Of a stretch of 44,013 nucleotides of DNA, positions 26,220 to 34,785 are shown piece by piece. The position numbers and the translations under genes were made by a program. The notes under the pieces are model-generated. The model worked only from the letters and a program-made list of their open reading frames with translations. It was not told the DNA's origin and ran no database searches. The first letter of the stretch is position 1. Each line of letters starts with the position of its first letter. This DNA is from Flavisolibacter sp. GTDB lineage: Bacteria > Bacteroidota > Bacteroidia > Chitinophagales > Chitinophagaceae. The stretch spans positions 1 through 44,013 of the forward strand of contig JAQBNG010000201.1 of NCBI GenBank assembly GCA_028288675.1, in the 5' to 3' direction.

Positions 26220-27302
26220 TTATGACAACACTCTTCTGAAAAGCCGTAGCCAGTTGGCAGAAAAAATATTATGAATGTCATGCTCTAAATAACCGCGGCT
26301 TGTTAAAATGGTTTGATATTTTTCTAAATCCGCTACTGAGGATAAATCCCATGGCGTTTGCTCAGTACCAAAATTTCCATCCAGGTCGCTGCCTATGGCA
26401 ACATGCAAACTATTTCCGGCTATTTGGCAAATATGATCCCAGTGGTCAACAAGGTTTTCCATTTTTATATTCAATTGCCAAGGATCAGAAACAGCATCAA
26501 TAAACCGTGTGTCCATAGCCCAGCAATCCAACATACCGCCAATAACTGCATCGCGGCTGATCAACATTTTTATCTGTTCATCGGTTAATTGCCGCTGTGT
26601 TGGAGCAATCTTTCGAACATTATGATGACTAGCCCACATAGTGCCCTCATACGTATCCATTGCCATAACAAATCCTTCATCAGTTAAATGAGTTACATCA
26701 AGCGCCATATTAAGCTTTCCCATTTCCTTTAATAAGGCCAGTCCGGGGGCAAGTATCGGGCCTTCCATTTTAGTTCCCGGCGCATAACGGCCCGGACCAA
26801 AATGGGATAAGCCAACAGCCCGCAAACCATAGGCATACGCTTTATGCAAATAAGAAATGCTGACCAGCGAGTCAGCCCCTTCCAAACTCAATATGTAGCC
26901 GACGGGTTTTGTTTCGTCGGGCAGGTCCTCATTTTCCCAAATGGCTATATGGTTATCTAAACCTAAAGCTGTTGTAATCTGAATCATTTCGCCGCAGGCT
27001 TCCATTTCACGATACCAGGCTAATTGGGCCTGCGTCATTGCCCACGCCTGCTGCGGCGAATTCCATCCCGGCAAGGACATTCCGAAAGAAGAACAACGTG
27101 ATAGCTGTGTAGCCACTACCAGTCCCACTCTTCCCTTTCTAAGTTCGGGTAAGCAAACAGTGCCTCGGCCTCTGTCTGCTTTGTCTTTCTTGTGCATTTC
27201 CCCCAGTCGTATTTCATTCAAAGGACGGGACAGGTCGCGGTTCCATTCAATGGCGTTCATGGCCAAGTCAAGGTGCGCATCGATAATAAGGGGTCTTTTC
27301 AT
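26220..27302 (-). CDS. M19-family (renal-type) dipeptidase
   Basis: A 360-residue cytoplasmic zinc hydrolase. Metal ligands are visible as H10-x-D12 in IDAHLDLAMN, bridging E141 in SLEGADSL, H205 in DVTHLTDEG and H226/H227 in ASHHNVRKIAPTQRQLTDEQ. M19 enzymes hydrolyse dipeptides and accept a D-amino acid at the C-terminal side; some relatives cleave N-acyl amino acids. The ATG overlaps the stop of the upstream dehydrogenase-like gene by 4 bp, so they are co-translated. Together with a D-amino-acid-type PLP enzyme in the same operon, a D-amino-acid-containing or N-acylated decoration on the glycan is a reasonable guess. Confidence 0.87.
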   Translation of the reverse strand: MKRPLIIDAHLDLAMNAIEWNRDLSRPLNEIRLGEMHKKDKADRGRGTVCLPELRKGRVGLVVATQLSRCSSFGMSLPGWNSPQQAWAMTQAQLAWYREMEACGEMIQITTALGLDNHIAIWENEDLPDETKPVGYILSLEGADSLVSISYLHKAYAYGLRAVGLSHFGPGRYAPGTKMEGPILAPGLALLKEMGKLNMALDVTHLTDEGFVMAMDTYEGTMWASHHNVRKIAPTQRQLTDEQIKMLISRDAVIGGMLDCWAMDTRFIDAVSDPWQLNIKMENLVDHWDHICQIAGNSLHVAIGSDLDGNFGTEQTPWDLSSVADLEKYQTILTSRGYLEHDIHNIFSANWLRLFRRVLS

Positions 27303-28273
27303 ATTGTTGCATTAACGGCTACTGCTGATTCCTGCTCCATATATTTGAAAGGATATTTATAGATGATTTGTTGTATTTGGTAGCTGAAGGTTCTGAACGT
27401 CTGTTCCCATTGTTCAACTTCACCTTCTTCATAATCATAAAATCCTTTTCTGTTACTCATACCTTTGCCACCGCCGTCTATAAGTTGTTGGCAAAACAAG
27501 GGTATTTGTGTGTTTTTTGAAAGCTCGGGATTAAGGTCTTGCATAACAATACCATACATGTACGTTCCCATTAAATCCATATATCGGAGATTGCCTGCAA
27601 AAGGCAGATAATAGCCTGCATCATTACGGCAGGCACGATCAATATCTTCTACGGTAACATAATTATTTTCTACCAGGTAAGACGCTTCTCTTACTAGGGC
27701 TGACATCATTTTTGAACGTATGCCAAAATCACTTTTAAGCACATACGGGTCTTTTTGCCATTGGTGTTTGGCCAGATAACAAAAATCTTCTGCGAGTTGC
27801 GGATCTGTATTCTGATTGGTAATAATTTCCATAAAATAAGTGGTATGTGCCGGCTCTGCCCAATTAACACCTATTATTCTTGCGGGGCATTTAGCAAACT
27901 TTTGCAGGCAGCTTAAAGCAATGCTTTCAGACGTTATAGCTATCAGTGCATCAGGAGGCAAATGCTCTTCCAATTCTTTTATTGCAGCCAGTTTTTCATC
28001 TGCATTTTCATTGGTTATAACTATGGCTATGGTATAGATTTTTGCATCATCAAATGATTTTATGTAGCTTAAATTCTGCGTATCTATTTGTTCCCCTAAC
28101 CTTTCTGCCACATCCCTTACATGCTGACCAATACGCTCCATAACAGGTGAAGGGGAGTCATCGAAAACTGTTACTTGTTGTTTTGCACGCAGTAAACAAA
28201 CAGCGATGCTTGCCGTAAGTTTTGTGGTGCCTTTCAGCAGGATGCGATGATGCGTATATTTTAAAGAATCCAT
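27299..28273 (-). CDS. Degenerate 3-hydroxyacyl-CoA dehydrogenase-family protein (probable pseudoenzyme)
   Basis: A 324-residue paralogue of the product of 29675-30664. The two align over their whole length (for example GVNWAEPAHTTYFMEI against GIHWAEPAYMTRFLEI; NRKGFYDYEEGE against TGQGFYEYNSCEG). Every key motif is changed here: the Rossmann GxGxxG reads KGTTKLT (14-20), the SNTS segment reads TSES (114-117), the catalytic His is Asn137, and the NR pair is replaced by SK in GIRSKMMSAL. The gene is intact and the rest of the protein is well kept, so it is not a decaying pseudogene. A regulatory or structural partner of the active paralogue is the simplest reading. Operon 4, 49 bp after the aminotransferase gene. 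Confidence 0.82.
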   Translation of the reverse strand: MDSLKYTHHRILLKGTTKLTASIAVCLLRAKQQVTVFDDSPSPVMERIGQHVRDVAERLGEQIDTQNLSYIKSFDDAKIYTIAIVITNENADEKLAAIKELEEHLPPDALIAITSESIALSCLQKFAKCPARIIGVNWAEPAHTTYFMEIITNQNTDPQLAEDFCYLAKHQWQKDPYVLKSDFGIRSKMMSALVREASYLVENNYVTVEDIDRACRNDAGYYLPFAGNLRYMDLMGTYMYGIVMQDLNPELSKNTQIPLFCQQLIDGGGKGMSNRKGFYDYEEGEVEQWEQTFRTFSYQIQQIIYKYPFKYMEQESAVAVNATI

Positions 28274-28322
28274 GAAAGAGATTTTTTCTGCATTCGATGA
28301 AGCAGGTTATATTTTAGTATGG

Positions 28323-29627
28323 TTATATTTCACTTAATACCTGACCGGCCGTGTTTATAGCCTTGCTTATATCTTGCTCTGTATGCGCGGCACTTATGTA
28401 CCATAATCCTCGCCCAATAATCCGTATACCTTTATCGTGCATACCTGCTATAAACTTACTCAGTAACTGACGGTCTGCAGCAAGAGTATCCCGGTAATCT
28501 TTGACCGTATTCAAATGAGTAAACGTCGTGCTGAACATTGGTCCGGGGCCTTGCACCAAAAGACTTTTATTATTTTTTGTGGCAGCATCTCTTAGTCCGT
28601 TCATCAATTGTTTGCCTAAAGAAAACAGGCGTTCGTATGGATTCTCCTGCTCTAATATTTGGATGGTTGCTAACGCTGCTGCTACCGTTGGATTGCTTGA
28701 ATTCATCGTTCCGGCATGTATCACAAGCGATTGCTCTACTAACGTCATCCACTCTCTTTTTCCCACTATGGCGCTGATAGGATACCCATTGGCAAATGCT
28801 TTTGCAAAAATGGATAGGTCTGGAGTGATGCCAAAATACTTTTGGGCCCCACCTAAACCCATTCTGAAACCAGTAATAACCTCATCAAAAATTAAGGTAA
28901 TACCGAATTCTGTACAAACATTTCTTAAGCCTTGTAAAAAACCCTCGGATGGAAGTATGCAGCCGTTATTGCACATTATGGGTTCGGTAATAACCGCAGC
29001 AATATCCTGAGGATTAGCAGCAATGGTTTGTTTTAACAATTCCAGGTCATTCCAGGGAAGTATTATAAACTCTTCCCGTGTACTTTCAGGCACCCCCCCG
29101 CTCCAGGGGTAAACAACCGGAGCTTCCCTAGTGCCTAAAGCATCCGCAGATGGTGCAGACAACCCCCAGGAAACATTATCTAGCCAGCCGTGATAATGGC
29201 CTTCAAAACGGATAAATTTTTTACGGCCCGTTTTCGCCCGTGCGATACGAAAAGATGTGTGTACTGCTTCTGAACCATCCAGACAAAAACGCATTAGTTC
29301 TGCGGATGGCACCAACTCATTAATTTTTTCTGCTAATTCTATTTCCTTTATATGTTGACCCGCAAACAATTGGCCTTCCGCAGAGTAAAGAGAAACTGCT
29401 TCTAAAACAGCCGGGTGAGAATGACCTAAAATAAGTGGCCCCTGGCTTAAGGTAAAATCGAGATATTCATTTCCATCCACATCATAAATCCTGCTTCCTT
29501 TTCCATGTGTATAAAAAAGCGCATGTGGGTAATTTAGTTTTCTGAATTCTGAGGAGACGCCACCGGCTAAAACCCTGGCTGCTCTATTTAATAAATTCTT
29601 CGATTTTGTATAGTCCTTGTTTTCCAT
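28323..29627 (-). CDS. Class III PLP aminotransferase, glutamate-1-semialdehyde aminomutase-like
   Basis: A 434-residue fold-type I PLP enzyme. Marks are the N-terminal RVLAGGVSSEFR, GSEAVHTSFRIARAKTGR (118-135), GHYHGWLDN (143-151), the cofactor-binding DEVITGFRMG (248-257) and the PLP Lys276 in FAKAFANGYPISA. This matches the GSA-aminomutase branch, where many members are catabolic transaminases or mutases rather than heme enzymes. Its place among RidA, 3-HAD-family and amidohydrolase genes argues for a catabolic amine or amino-sugar-derived substrate and not for tetrapyrrole synthesis. RidA, two genes upstream, commonly clears imines made by PLP enzymes. It starts 47 bp after the dehydrogenase gene of operon 4. 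Confidence 0.85.
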   Translation of the reverse strand: MENKDYTKSKNLLNRAARVLAGGVSSEFRKLNYPHALFYTHGKGSRIYDVDGNEYLDFTLSQGPLILGHSHPAVLEAVSLYSAEGQLFAGQHIKEIELAEKINELVPSAELMRFCLDGSEAVHTSFRIARAKTGRKKFIRFEGHYHGWLDNVSWGLSAPSADALGTREAPVVYPWSGGVPESTREEFIILPWNDLELLKQTIAANPQDIAAVITEPIMCNNGCILPSEGFLQGLRNVCTEFGITLIFDEVITGFRMGLGGAQKYFGITPDLSIFAKAFANGYPISAIVGKREWMTLVEQSLVIHAGTMNSSNPTVAAALATIQILEQENPYERLFSLGKQLMNGLRDAATKNNKSLLVQGPGPMFSTTFTHLNTVKDYRDTLAADRQLLSKFIAGMHDKGIRIIGRGLWYISAAHTEQDISKAINTAGQVLSEI

Positions 29628-29674
29628 AATGGAAGTTTGATAAAAACATCTTAGTGTGTCTTTGGAAGCACGAA

Positions 29675-30664
29675 TTATAAATCTTTATTTGCCACGAATT
29701 TTTTGGAAGGATATTTTTCAGCTAGCCGATCAATGTCTTTGTTGAAACAAGCAAAAGCGGCTTGCCATTCTTGGCCTTCACAGCTGTTGTACTCATAAAA
29801 CCCTTGGCCTGTTTGTGTACCTTTTGCCTGCATGTCAATCATTCTTTGCATCATCAGCGGAACACTTTCACTATTGTCTAATTGCGGTAAAATATTTTTA
29901 AGAGTTTCCAGCATATTTTCCAAACCCATATAATCCATTCGCCTGAAAACGCCCATCAATGTCATCCACGATCCGGCGTCATACCGGAAAGCTTTATCCA
30001 TATCCTCTATTGTAGCTACTCCCCTGTCGGCCAGTGATAGGGCTTCGCGGTAAACTGCATACATTAGCCGGTTGGTAACAAAACCCCTGATGTCTTTTTT
30101 TAGCAAGGTTGGTTCCTTGCCCCAAAAATGGGCCACTTCATACACCCAATCCGCATATCGTATTTGAGTTTGATCGCCACAGGTAATTTCTAGAAAACGG
30201 GTCATGTAGGCAGGTTCTGCCCAGTGTATGCCTAAAAATCTTTCGGGACAGGGTACATAATTCTGAAGTATGCTGATAGGAATGGCCGAAGTATTGCTGG
30301 CTATAATAGTAGTGCTTGAAACTGCACTGCTAATTTTAGCATACACTTCTTTTTTTATTTTCGGTTGTTCAATAACACATTCTAAAACTATACGGCAACA
30401 GTCCAGATAATTGTAATTATCCGATACTGTTAGTTTTTTTAAATAATGCCCTACCGGGTGGCACAGTAAACCGGCTTCATCACAATGCAAAAGTTGCTGT
30501 TTGATCCTTTGAGGGGCTTCCTTCAATTCTTCCGAAAGGGGAGTTATAGCAACTACAGGATGGCCGGAGACTAATAAGGCGACCGCGATACTACTCCCCA
30601 TTAAACCTATACCAACAACGCCAATAGATATTTCCTCCGGATGCATCTTATTAGTCATCAGCAT
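29675..30664 (-). CDS. 3-hydroxyacyl-CoA dehydrogenase-family NAD-dependent dehydrogenase
   Basis: About 329 residues from the ATG at 30664, which shares one base with the RidA stop (TAATG) and so is preferred over an upstream in-frame TTG. Intact motifs are GIGLMG (18-23), S123-N124-T125-S126, catalytic H147 in GIHWAEPAYMTRFLE, and N198-R199 in GFVTNRLMYA. The HWAEP signature and the single short C-terminal domain set it apart from fatty-acid enzymes and suggest a free hydroxy acid or amino-alcohol-type substrate. It is the second gene of operon 4 and the likely active partner of the motif-less paralogue encoded at 27299-28273. The reaction is expected to be NAD-linked oxidation of a secondary alcohol. 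Confidence 0.87.
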   Translation of the reverse strand: MLMTNKMHPEEISIGVVGIGLMGSSIAVALLVSGHPVVAITPLSEELKEAPQRIKQQLLHCDEAGLLCHPVGHYLKKLTVSDNYNYLDCCRIVLECVIEQPKIKKEVYAKISSAVSSTTIIASNTSAIPISILQNYVPCPERFLGIHWAEPAYMTRFLEITCGDQTQIRYADWVYEVAHFWGKEPTLLKKDIRGFVTNRLMYAVYREALSLADRGVATIEDMDKAFRYDAGSWMTLMGVFRRMDYMGLENMLETLKNILPQLDNSESVPLMMQRMIDMQAKGTQTGQGFYEYNSCEGQEWQAAFACFNKDIDRLAEKYPSKKFVANKDL

Positions 30665-31050
30665 TATGTAATTATTGCAACACAATCAATTTCAACTTTT
30701 ATTCCTTCTGCCAGTACCGACTGAACTGTGGTTCTTGCTGGCTTTATACCTGGGAAATAAGTTGCGTATACTGCATTATAACGATCAAAATCTTTTATAT
30801 CGGCAAGATGCACGGTACATTTAAGTACCTGCTCCATGGAACTGCCTGCCGTTTCCACTATAGCTTTTATATTCTGTAGTGTACGATGTGTTTCTTCTTC
30901 AATGGAGCCTAAAATAAAAACGGATGTTTTAAAATCGACGGCAGCTTGTCCACTGACGTATAGGAACCGGTCGACAATAACACCATCGGAATAGGCGCCA
31001 GTAACAAATGATGGATCACGGTGAGGATGAACTACTTTTATTTTTTGCAT
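30664..31050 (-). CDS. RidA-family enamine/imine deaminase
   Basis: A 128-residue YjgF/YER057c/UK114-type protein. It has FLYVSGQAAVD (29-39), the catalytic R106 in KPARTTVQ and E120 in VEIDCVAI. RidA proteins speed the hydrolysis of reactive enamines and imines released by PLP enzymes to keto acids and ammonia. Being first in operon 4 fits its role as protector of the two PLP enzymes encoded further along. The start is 41 bp after the -7 box of promoter D, and its stop overlaps the next ATG, so translation is coupled. Confidence 0.9.
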   Translation of the reverse strand: MQKIKVVHPHRDPSFVTGAYSDGVIVDRFLYVSGQAAVDFKTSVFILGSIEEETHRTLQNIKAIVETAGSSMEQVLKCTVHLADIKDFDRYNAVYATYFPGIKPARTTVQSVLAEGIKVEIDCVAIIT

Positions 31051-31090
31051 AGTAAAAAGTACATTGTTTTATAGAGGTAAAGCCTGTTTT

Positions 31091-31150
31091 CAAAAGTACC
31101 TTTCGCCACATAATACAGGTACTACTTTTGGTTACATTTATAATACTATT
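31091..31150 (-). promoter_or_regulatory. Promoter/operator D (operon 4)
   Basis: On the minus strand: element 1 AATAGTATT (31150-31142), spacer ATAAATGTAA, element 2 AGTAGTACC (31126-31118), -7 box TACTTTTG (31098-31091). Spacing is 24 and 28 bp, as in the other full copies. Element 1 here is also centred in a perfect 6-1-6 palindrome, ATAATA-G-TATTAT (31140-31152). The remainder of 31151-31237 shows no clear signal. Confidence 0.82.
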
Positions 31151-31237
31151 ATTCACTATAAACTACAGCGGAGCAATAAACTTTTAAAGTAGAATGATTA
31201 CAATCTTTGATGGGATGGGCGAGTATTGAATCAACTA

Positions 31238-32026
31238 TTACCAGCAGTTCCACCCACCATCCACATGTAAATTTTGGCCGGTAATATAAGAGGCGGCATC
31301 TGATAATAAAAAAGCAACAGCACCGGCTATCTCGGACGATTTTCCTACACGGCCCAACGGCGTTTTATTGGATAAACGCTTCATAAATTCCGGGGCTTTT
31401 TGTTCCACATCAGGATTAGGAAACGGGCCTGGTGAGATAGCATTGAACCGTACATTATTCCGCCCCCAATGGACGGCAAGATAACGTACCATTTGAATAA
31501 TGCCTGCTTTAGTAACACCATATTCTATTGGGTTTTTATTCATAGGTTCTTCGTACAGCGCCGGGTCTGGCGATAAGGAACCATACATGCTTGAAAACAG
31601 TACCATGCTTCCTCTGCCAGCTTCCGCCATGCGGGCACCCACTTCTCTTGCAAGCAAAAAAGAGGAGGTTAAGCTACCATGGCTTACTCTGTCAAAATCC
31701 TGTTCTGTCAGCTCATCCAATTTTTTTGCGGTTGATGCATAAGTAAGATTTACTACTCCGTGAGGTATGCCTGTTTCTTTAACACCATTAGCTACGAAGT
31801 CTTTAAATAACCCGCAATCATATATGTCAAGTGTAGCGGCTCGCACCTGTTTAGATAATCCTTCAGTACTAATAAAGTGCTGACTGCGGTCATCAAGGTC
31901 AATACAAAGCACCTGCGCACCCGCTGCTACCAGTAGTTTTATGGTAGCTTGGCCAAGATAACCGGCGCCACCAAAGACCCATATATCTTTACCCTTGAGG
32001 CTTAAAATAGTTGTTTCATTTTTCAA
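31238..32026 (-). CDS. Short-chain dehydrogenase/reductase, TTG start
   Basis: A 262-residue classical SDR. The cofactor loop is GGAGYLG (19-25), and the active-site residues Ser145 or Ser146 (LFSSMYGS), Tyr169 and Lys173 (EYGVTKAG) are all in place; it ends with SYITGQNLHVDGGWNCW. The only plausible start is a TTG at 32026, 14 bp after the previous stop; no in-frame ATG lies near. It probably oxidises or reduces a sugar or sugar-acid hydroxyl. It is the last gene of operon 5, directly after a second SDR gene whose catalytic lysine is missing, so this one may be the working enzyme of the pair. Confidence 0.85.
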   Translation of the reverse strand: MKNETTILSLKGKDIWVFGGAGYLGQATIKLLVAAGAQVLCIDLDDRSQHFISTEGLSKQVRAATLDIYDCGLFKDFVANGVKETGIPHGVVNLTYASTAKKLDELTEQDFDRVSHGSLTSSFLLAREVGARMAEAGRGSMVLFSSMYGSLSPDPALYEEPMNKNPIEYGVTKAGIIQMVRYLAVHWGRNNVRFNAISPGPFPNPDVEQKAPEFMKRLSNKTPLGRVGKSSEIAGAVAFLLSDAASYITGQNLHVDGGWNCW

Positions 32027-32040
32027 TTGCCAAAGTATTA

Positions 32041-32817
32041 TCAGGCGTTCAAACCGCCGTCCATTAAAATGTTTTCGCCGTTGATATAGGCACCCGCTTC
32101 AGAGGATAGTAATACCACCAACCCTTTTATGTCATCCTTATTAGCCATGCGTTTAAGTGGCACTTTTTTACAGTAGTTATTCAAAAAAGCTTCTGGCTGA
32201 TGATTAAAAAGCCCACCGGGAGAAATACAATTTACCCGTACATTTTTGCCGGCAAGCACTTGCGCCATATACCGGGTAAGGTTAAGTAAACCAGCATTAT
32301 GAAAAAAATAATCGGGTGGTGGTGTGCCCATTTCCGTTCCTTCATAATTTGACAGATCGGGACCAAACATTCCCATCATAGAGCCGATATTTACGATGCT
32401 TCCGCCACCGTTGGCGACAATTAGCTCAGCCATTTCCCGAAGAATGTCCATCGAGCCGGTTGCATTAACCTGCATAGATTCAGCAAAATCGGTGATAGCA
32501 CTATCATAGCCTTTCATTGGTCTGGATACGGCGTTATTAATGAACACATCCAGCTTTTTGAATTTTTCAAGGAGTTGTTTTTTGAGTTGTAAAACCGATT
32601 GATGATCGCCTTGATCAAGGCATAAAGCATATACATCAAGATCCCTTGCCCGAAAGCTTCGGGCCACTTCGTTTGCATGATCTATGTTACGGGATGCAAT
32701 GATTACCGTGGCATCTGCTTCCGCCAATCCTTCTACAATACATTTGCCATAATTACCGGCGCCACCGCTCACAAGTATTACTTTATTTTTAAGGCTGAAC
32801 AATTCTTTAATGTGCAT
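32041..32817 (-). CDS. Short-chain dehydrogenase/reductase lacking the catalytic lysine
   Basis: A 258-residue SDR with cofactor loop GGAGNYG (18-24), NNAVSRP (94-100), Ser146 in NIGSMMGMFGPD and Tyr170 in PPPDYFFHNAG. The YxxxK motif reads Y-F-F-H-N: the lysine that binds the ribose and lowers the tyrosine pKa is Asn174. The rest of the fold, including VRVNCISPGG and YINGENILMDGG, is well conserved. Either the enzyme works slowly or differently, or it serves as a partner of the SDR encoded 14 bp downstream. Operon 5, 35 bp after the Gfo/Idh/MocA oxidoreductase gene. Confidence 0.83.
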   Translation of the reverse strand: MHIKELFSLKNKVILVSGGAGNYGKCIVEGLAEADATVIIASRNIDHANEVARSFRARDLDVYALCLDQGDHQSVLQLKKQLLEKFKKLDVFINNAVSRPMKGYDSAITDFAESMQVNATGSMDILREMAELIVANGGGSIVNIGSMMGMFGPDLSNYEGTEMGTPPPDYFFHNAGLLNLTRYMAQVLAGKNVRVNCISPGGLFNHQPEAFLNNYCKKVPLKRMANKDDIKGLVVLLSSEAGAYINGENILMDGGLNA

Positions 32818-32852
32818 CGTTTGTAGTGTATATAAAATAAACTTTACTGAAG

Positions 32853-33776
32853 TTAAAAAGGGAAAGTGATGATTTTTCCGCCCTGATACAAACTTTCTTT
32901 AGCGGCAATCAGGGTGCGAATCACGTTTTCTGTTTTAGCAAAATCAAGTCTAGCTTTACCCTCCTCTACCGAACGTACAAACTCAATAATATTATCGCGA
33001 AACATTGAATATGAATTTTTGATTTCTATCTGCCGCCACCCTTTTTGCCCAAAAACCGATATTTGAAAAGTGGGTGAAATCTCCATAAATAAATTAATGA
33101 TTACCTGTAAGCCTCCGGCAAAGGTGAGGTGCACTATATCTTTGCCTTCTTCGCCTATATGTTGTACTGTAAGCGGACGATTATCATCCAAAAGCATAAG
33201 TACAGCTTCCAGCATGTGCACGCCATATTTCATCCAATCTTTTTTGCCTGTGGCGGTAACCAATTCCAGTTGGCCAAGAGCCGCAAATTCTGTTCTAGCG
33301 GTACGAACTTCTGTTGCATAACGCATAGAGGAACAGGACATAATCAGTTTACCTTCCCTGGATTTTTTTGAGAAATAATCCAAATCTTCTACAGTACAAG
33401 TCAGTGGCTTATCAATAAATACTGGCAAACCGGATTCTATAAAAGGCTGTACCATTTTTACATGATTTTGCGCGTCATCCCGGAGAAGCATTACAGCATC
33501 AACATGGCCGATCATTTCTTCTGCATTTTCGGTCACATTGGCTATACCACTGCTAAGGGCAATACTTTGCGATATATTGAGATCTTGGGTCCATACATGG
33601 CTAACCTGTACGCCTGTTATACCTAAGGTATCGCTGTTGGCGTGTAAATAGGCAGCAACCGCGGGATAACCAATACGGGAGATTTCATCACCGTTGAAAT
33701 GTCCATTAATAATCGAGGCCCATGAATAAGGATGTGCGTTACCTTCACTCATACCTAAAATTCCTATTTTAATCAT
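32853..33776 (-). CDS. Gfo/Idh/MocA-family oxidoreductase
   Basis: A 307-residue NAD(P)-dependent oxidoreductase. It opens with GILGMSEGNAHPYSWASIING instead of the classical GxGxxG, a variant seen in a subgroup of the family. The catalytic lysine is K123 in VFIDKPLT (usual EKP reads DKP), and a YGVHMLE segment fits the position of the active-site histidine. Members oxidise or reduce sugar or cyclitol hydroxyls, often at C1, C2 or C3. Within operon 5 it is accompanied by an aldo/keto reductase and two SDRs, implying a multi-step redox conversion of one sugar or sugar acid before aldol cleavage. Confidence 0.83.
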   Translation of the reverse strand: MIKIGILGMSEGNAHPYSWASIINGHFNGDEISRIGYPAVAAYLHANSDTLGITGVQVSHVWTQDLNISQSIALSSGIANVTENAEEMIGHVDAVMLLRDDAQNHVKMVQPFIESGLPVFIDKPLTCTVEDLDYFSKKSREGKLIMSCSSMRYATEVRTARTEFAALGQLELVTATGKKDWMKYGVHMLEAVLMLLDDNRPLTVQHIGEEGKDIVHLTFAGGLQVIINLFMEISPTFQISVFGQKGWRQIEIKNSYSMFRDNIIEFVRSVEEGKARLDFAKTENVIRTLIAAKESLYQGGKIITFPF

Positions 33777-33807
33777 ATTAAATTTTACTGCTGATTACAA
33801 TACAAGA

Positions 33808-34764
33808 TTACCGTAGCCATCCTTCTTTATCCCAATTAGGCAAATCTAAAAAAACCGGATCCGGATAAGCTAAGTCCTGAGCTTTTTTCAGCAACTGTGA
33901 ACTCATATATTCTCCATTGGCAGCTTCGATAGATTGTTGCAGGTACTTTAGCCGATCGATACCAACGAGTATAGAACTTACCTGTGAGAAAGACAAAGCG
34001 AAGCGGGTAGCCAATGTTGAGAGGTTTACGCCCATTTCTTTTATCAGCATGTTGTAAAGTGCTAAATGATTCTCCACATTGCGTAAAGCAGGATGGAGGT
34101 TTTTACCCTTTTCGCTTAACAATCCTTTGGATAATACCGAACGGATAATGAGCCCTACACCTTTTTGATACGCCTTATCAAACAATACCGATTGCCGCTG
34201 GTCCATCAAGTTAAAAGGCACCTGTATCACATCCCATACACCGGCATCAATAGCTAATTCAGTTTGATTATTCGTATAGGTAGACACGCCGGTAACCCTT
34301 ATTAGCCCGGCTCTTTTCAGTTCACTAAAAATAGTTTGAACGTCTTTATTCAGCAGTATCCGCAAATCTGCCTGGTGTAACATAAAGATGTCCACATAAG
34401 TGGTTTGCAAGGCAGCTAAACTTTCTTGTAAGGAACCCTCGATCATTTCTTTCAGCTCATCATAAGCAGGAATATTTCCGTTACTGTCCTGAAAGTGTTT
34501 ACACTTGGTGGCGAGAATAACTTCGCTTCGAACTTCCTTAAAAGCCTTGCCTATAATGACCTCGCTGGCGCCGTACATACGAGCTGTATCAAAAAAATTT
34601 ATCCCTTTTTGTAAAGCGGTTTGAAGCAGGTGTATCGCTTCGGTTTCGGTAAGCATATCTGCCGCAGACACTACACCTAAACCATAGGGCATACCAATTT
34701 CCACACAGCCAAATGCCAGTTCTGATACATGCAAACCTGTAGCACCCAACGCTCTTTTAATCAT
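33808..34764 (-). CDS. Aldo/keto reductase, aldose 1-dehydrogenase-like
   Basis: A 318-residue AKR with the full tetrad: D59 and Y64 in FFDTARMYGASE, K87 in LATKCKH and H130 in IFMLHQAD. The start KRALGATGLHVSELAFGC and length suit the group containing L-fucose, L-galactose or other aldose 1-dehydrogenases, although general carbonyl reductases share these features. Followed by a sugar-acid aldolase-type gene upstream and a Gfo/Idh/MocA gene downstream, oxidation of a free aldose to its lactone is a plausible first step; no lactonase or dehydratase of the usual pathway is seen nearby. Operon 5, 21 bp after the aldolase gene. Confidence 0.83.
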   Translation of the reverse strand: MIKRALGATGLHVSELAFGCVEIGMPYGLGVVSAADMLTETEAIHLLQTALQKGINFFDTARMYGASEVIIGKAFKEVRSEVILATKCKHFQDSNGNIPAYDELKEMIEGSLQESLAALQTTYVDIFMLHQADLRILLNKDVQTIFSELKRAGLIRVTGVSTYTNNQTELAIDAGVWDVIQVPFNLMDQRQSVLFDKAYQKGVGLIIRSVLSKGLLSEKGKNLHPALRNVENHLALYNMLIKEMGVNLSTLATRFALSFSQVSSILVGIDRLKYLQQSIEAANGEYMSSQLLKKAQDLAYPDPVFLDLPNWDKEGWLR

Positions 34765-34785
34765 GCTGCTTATTTTTCATACAGT

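Noticed and set aside
28323-29627. hemL (glutamate-1-semialdehyde aminomutase of tetrapyrrole synthesis)
   Set aside because: The gene is embedded in a catabolic operon with RidA and amidohydrolases and carries the regulon promoter, so a biosynthetic housekeeping role is unlikely.
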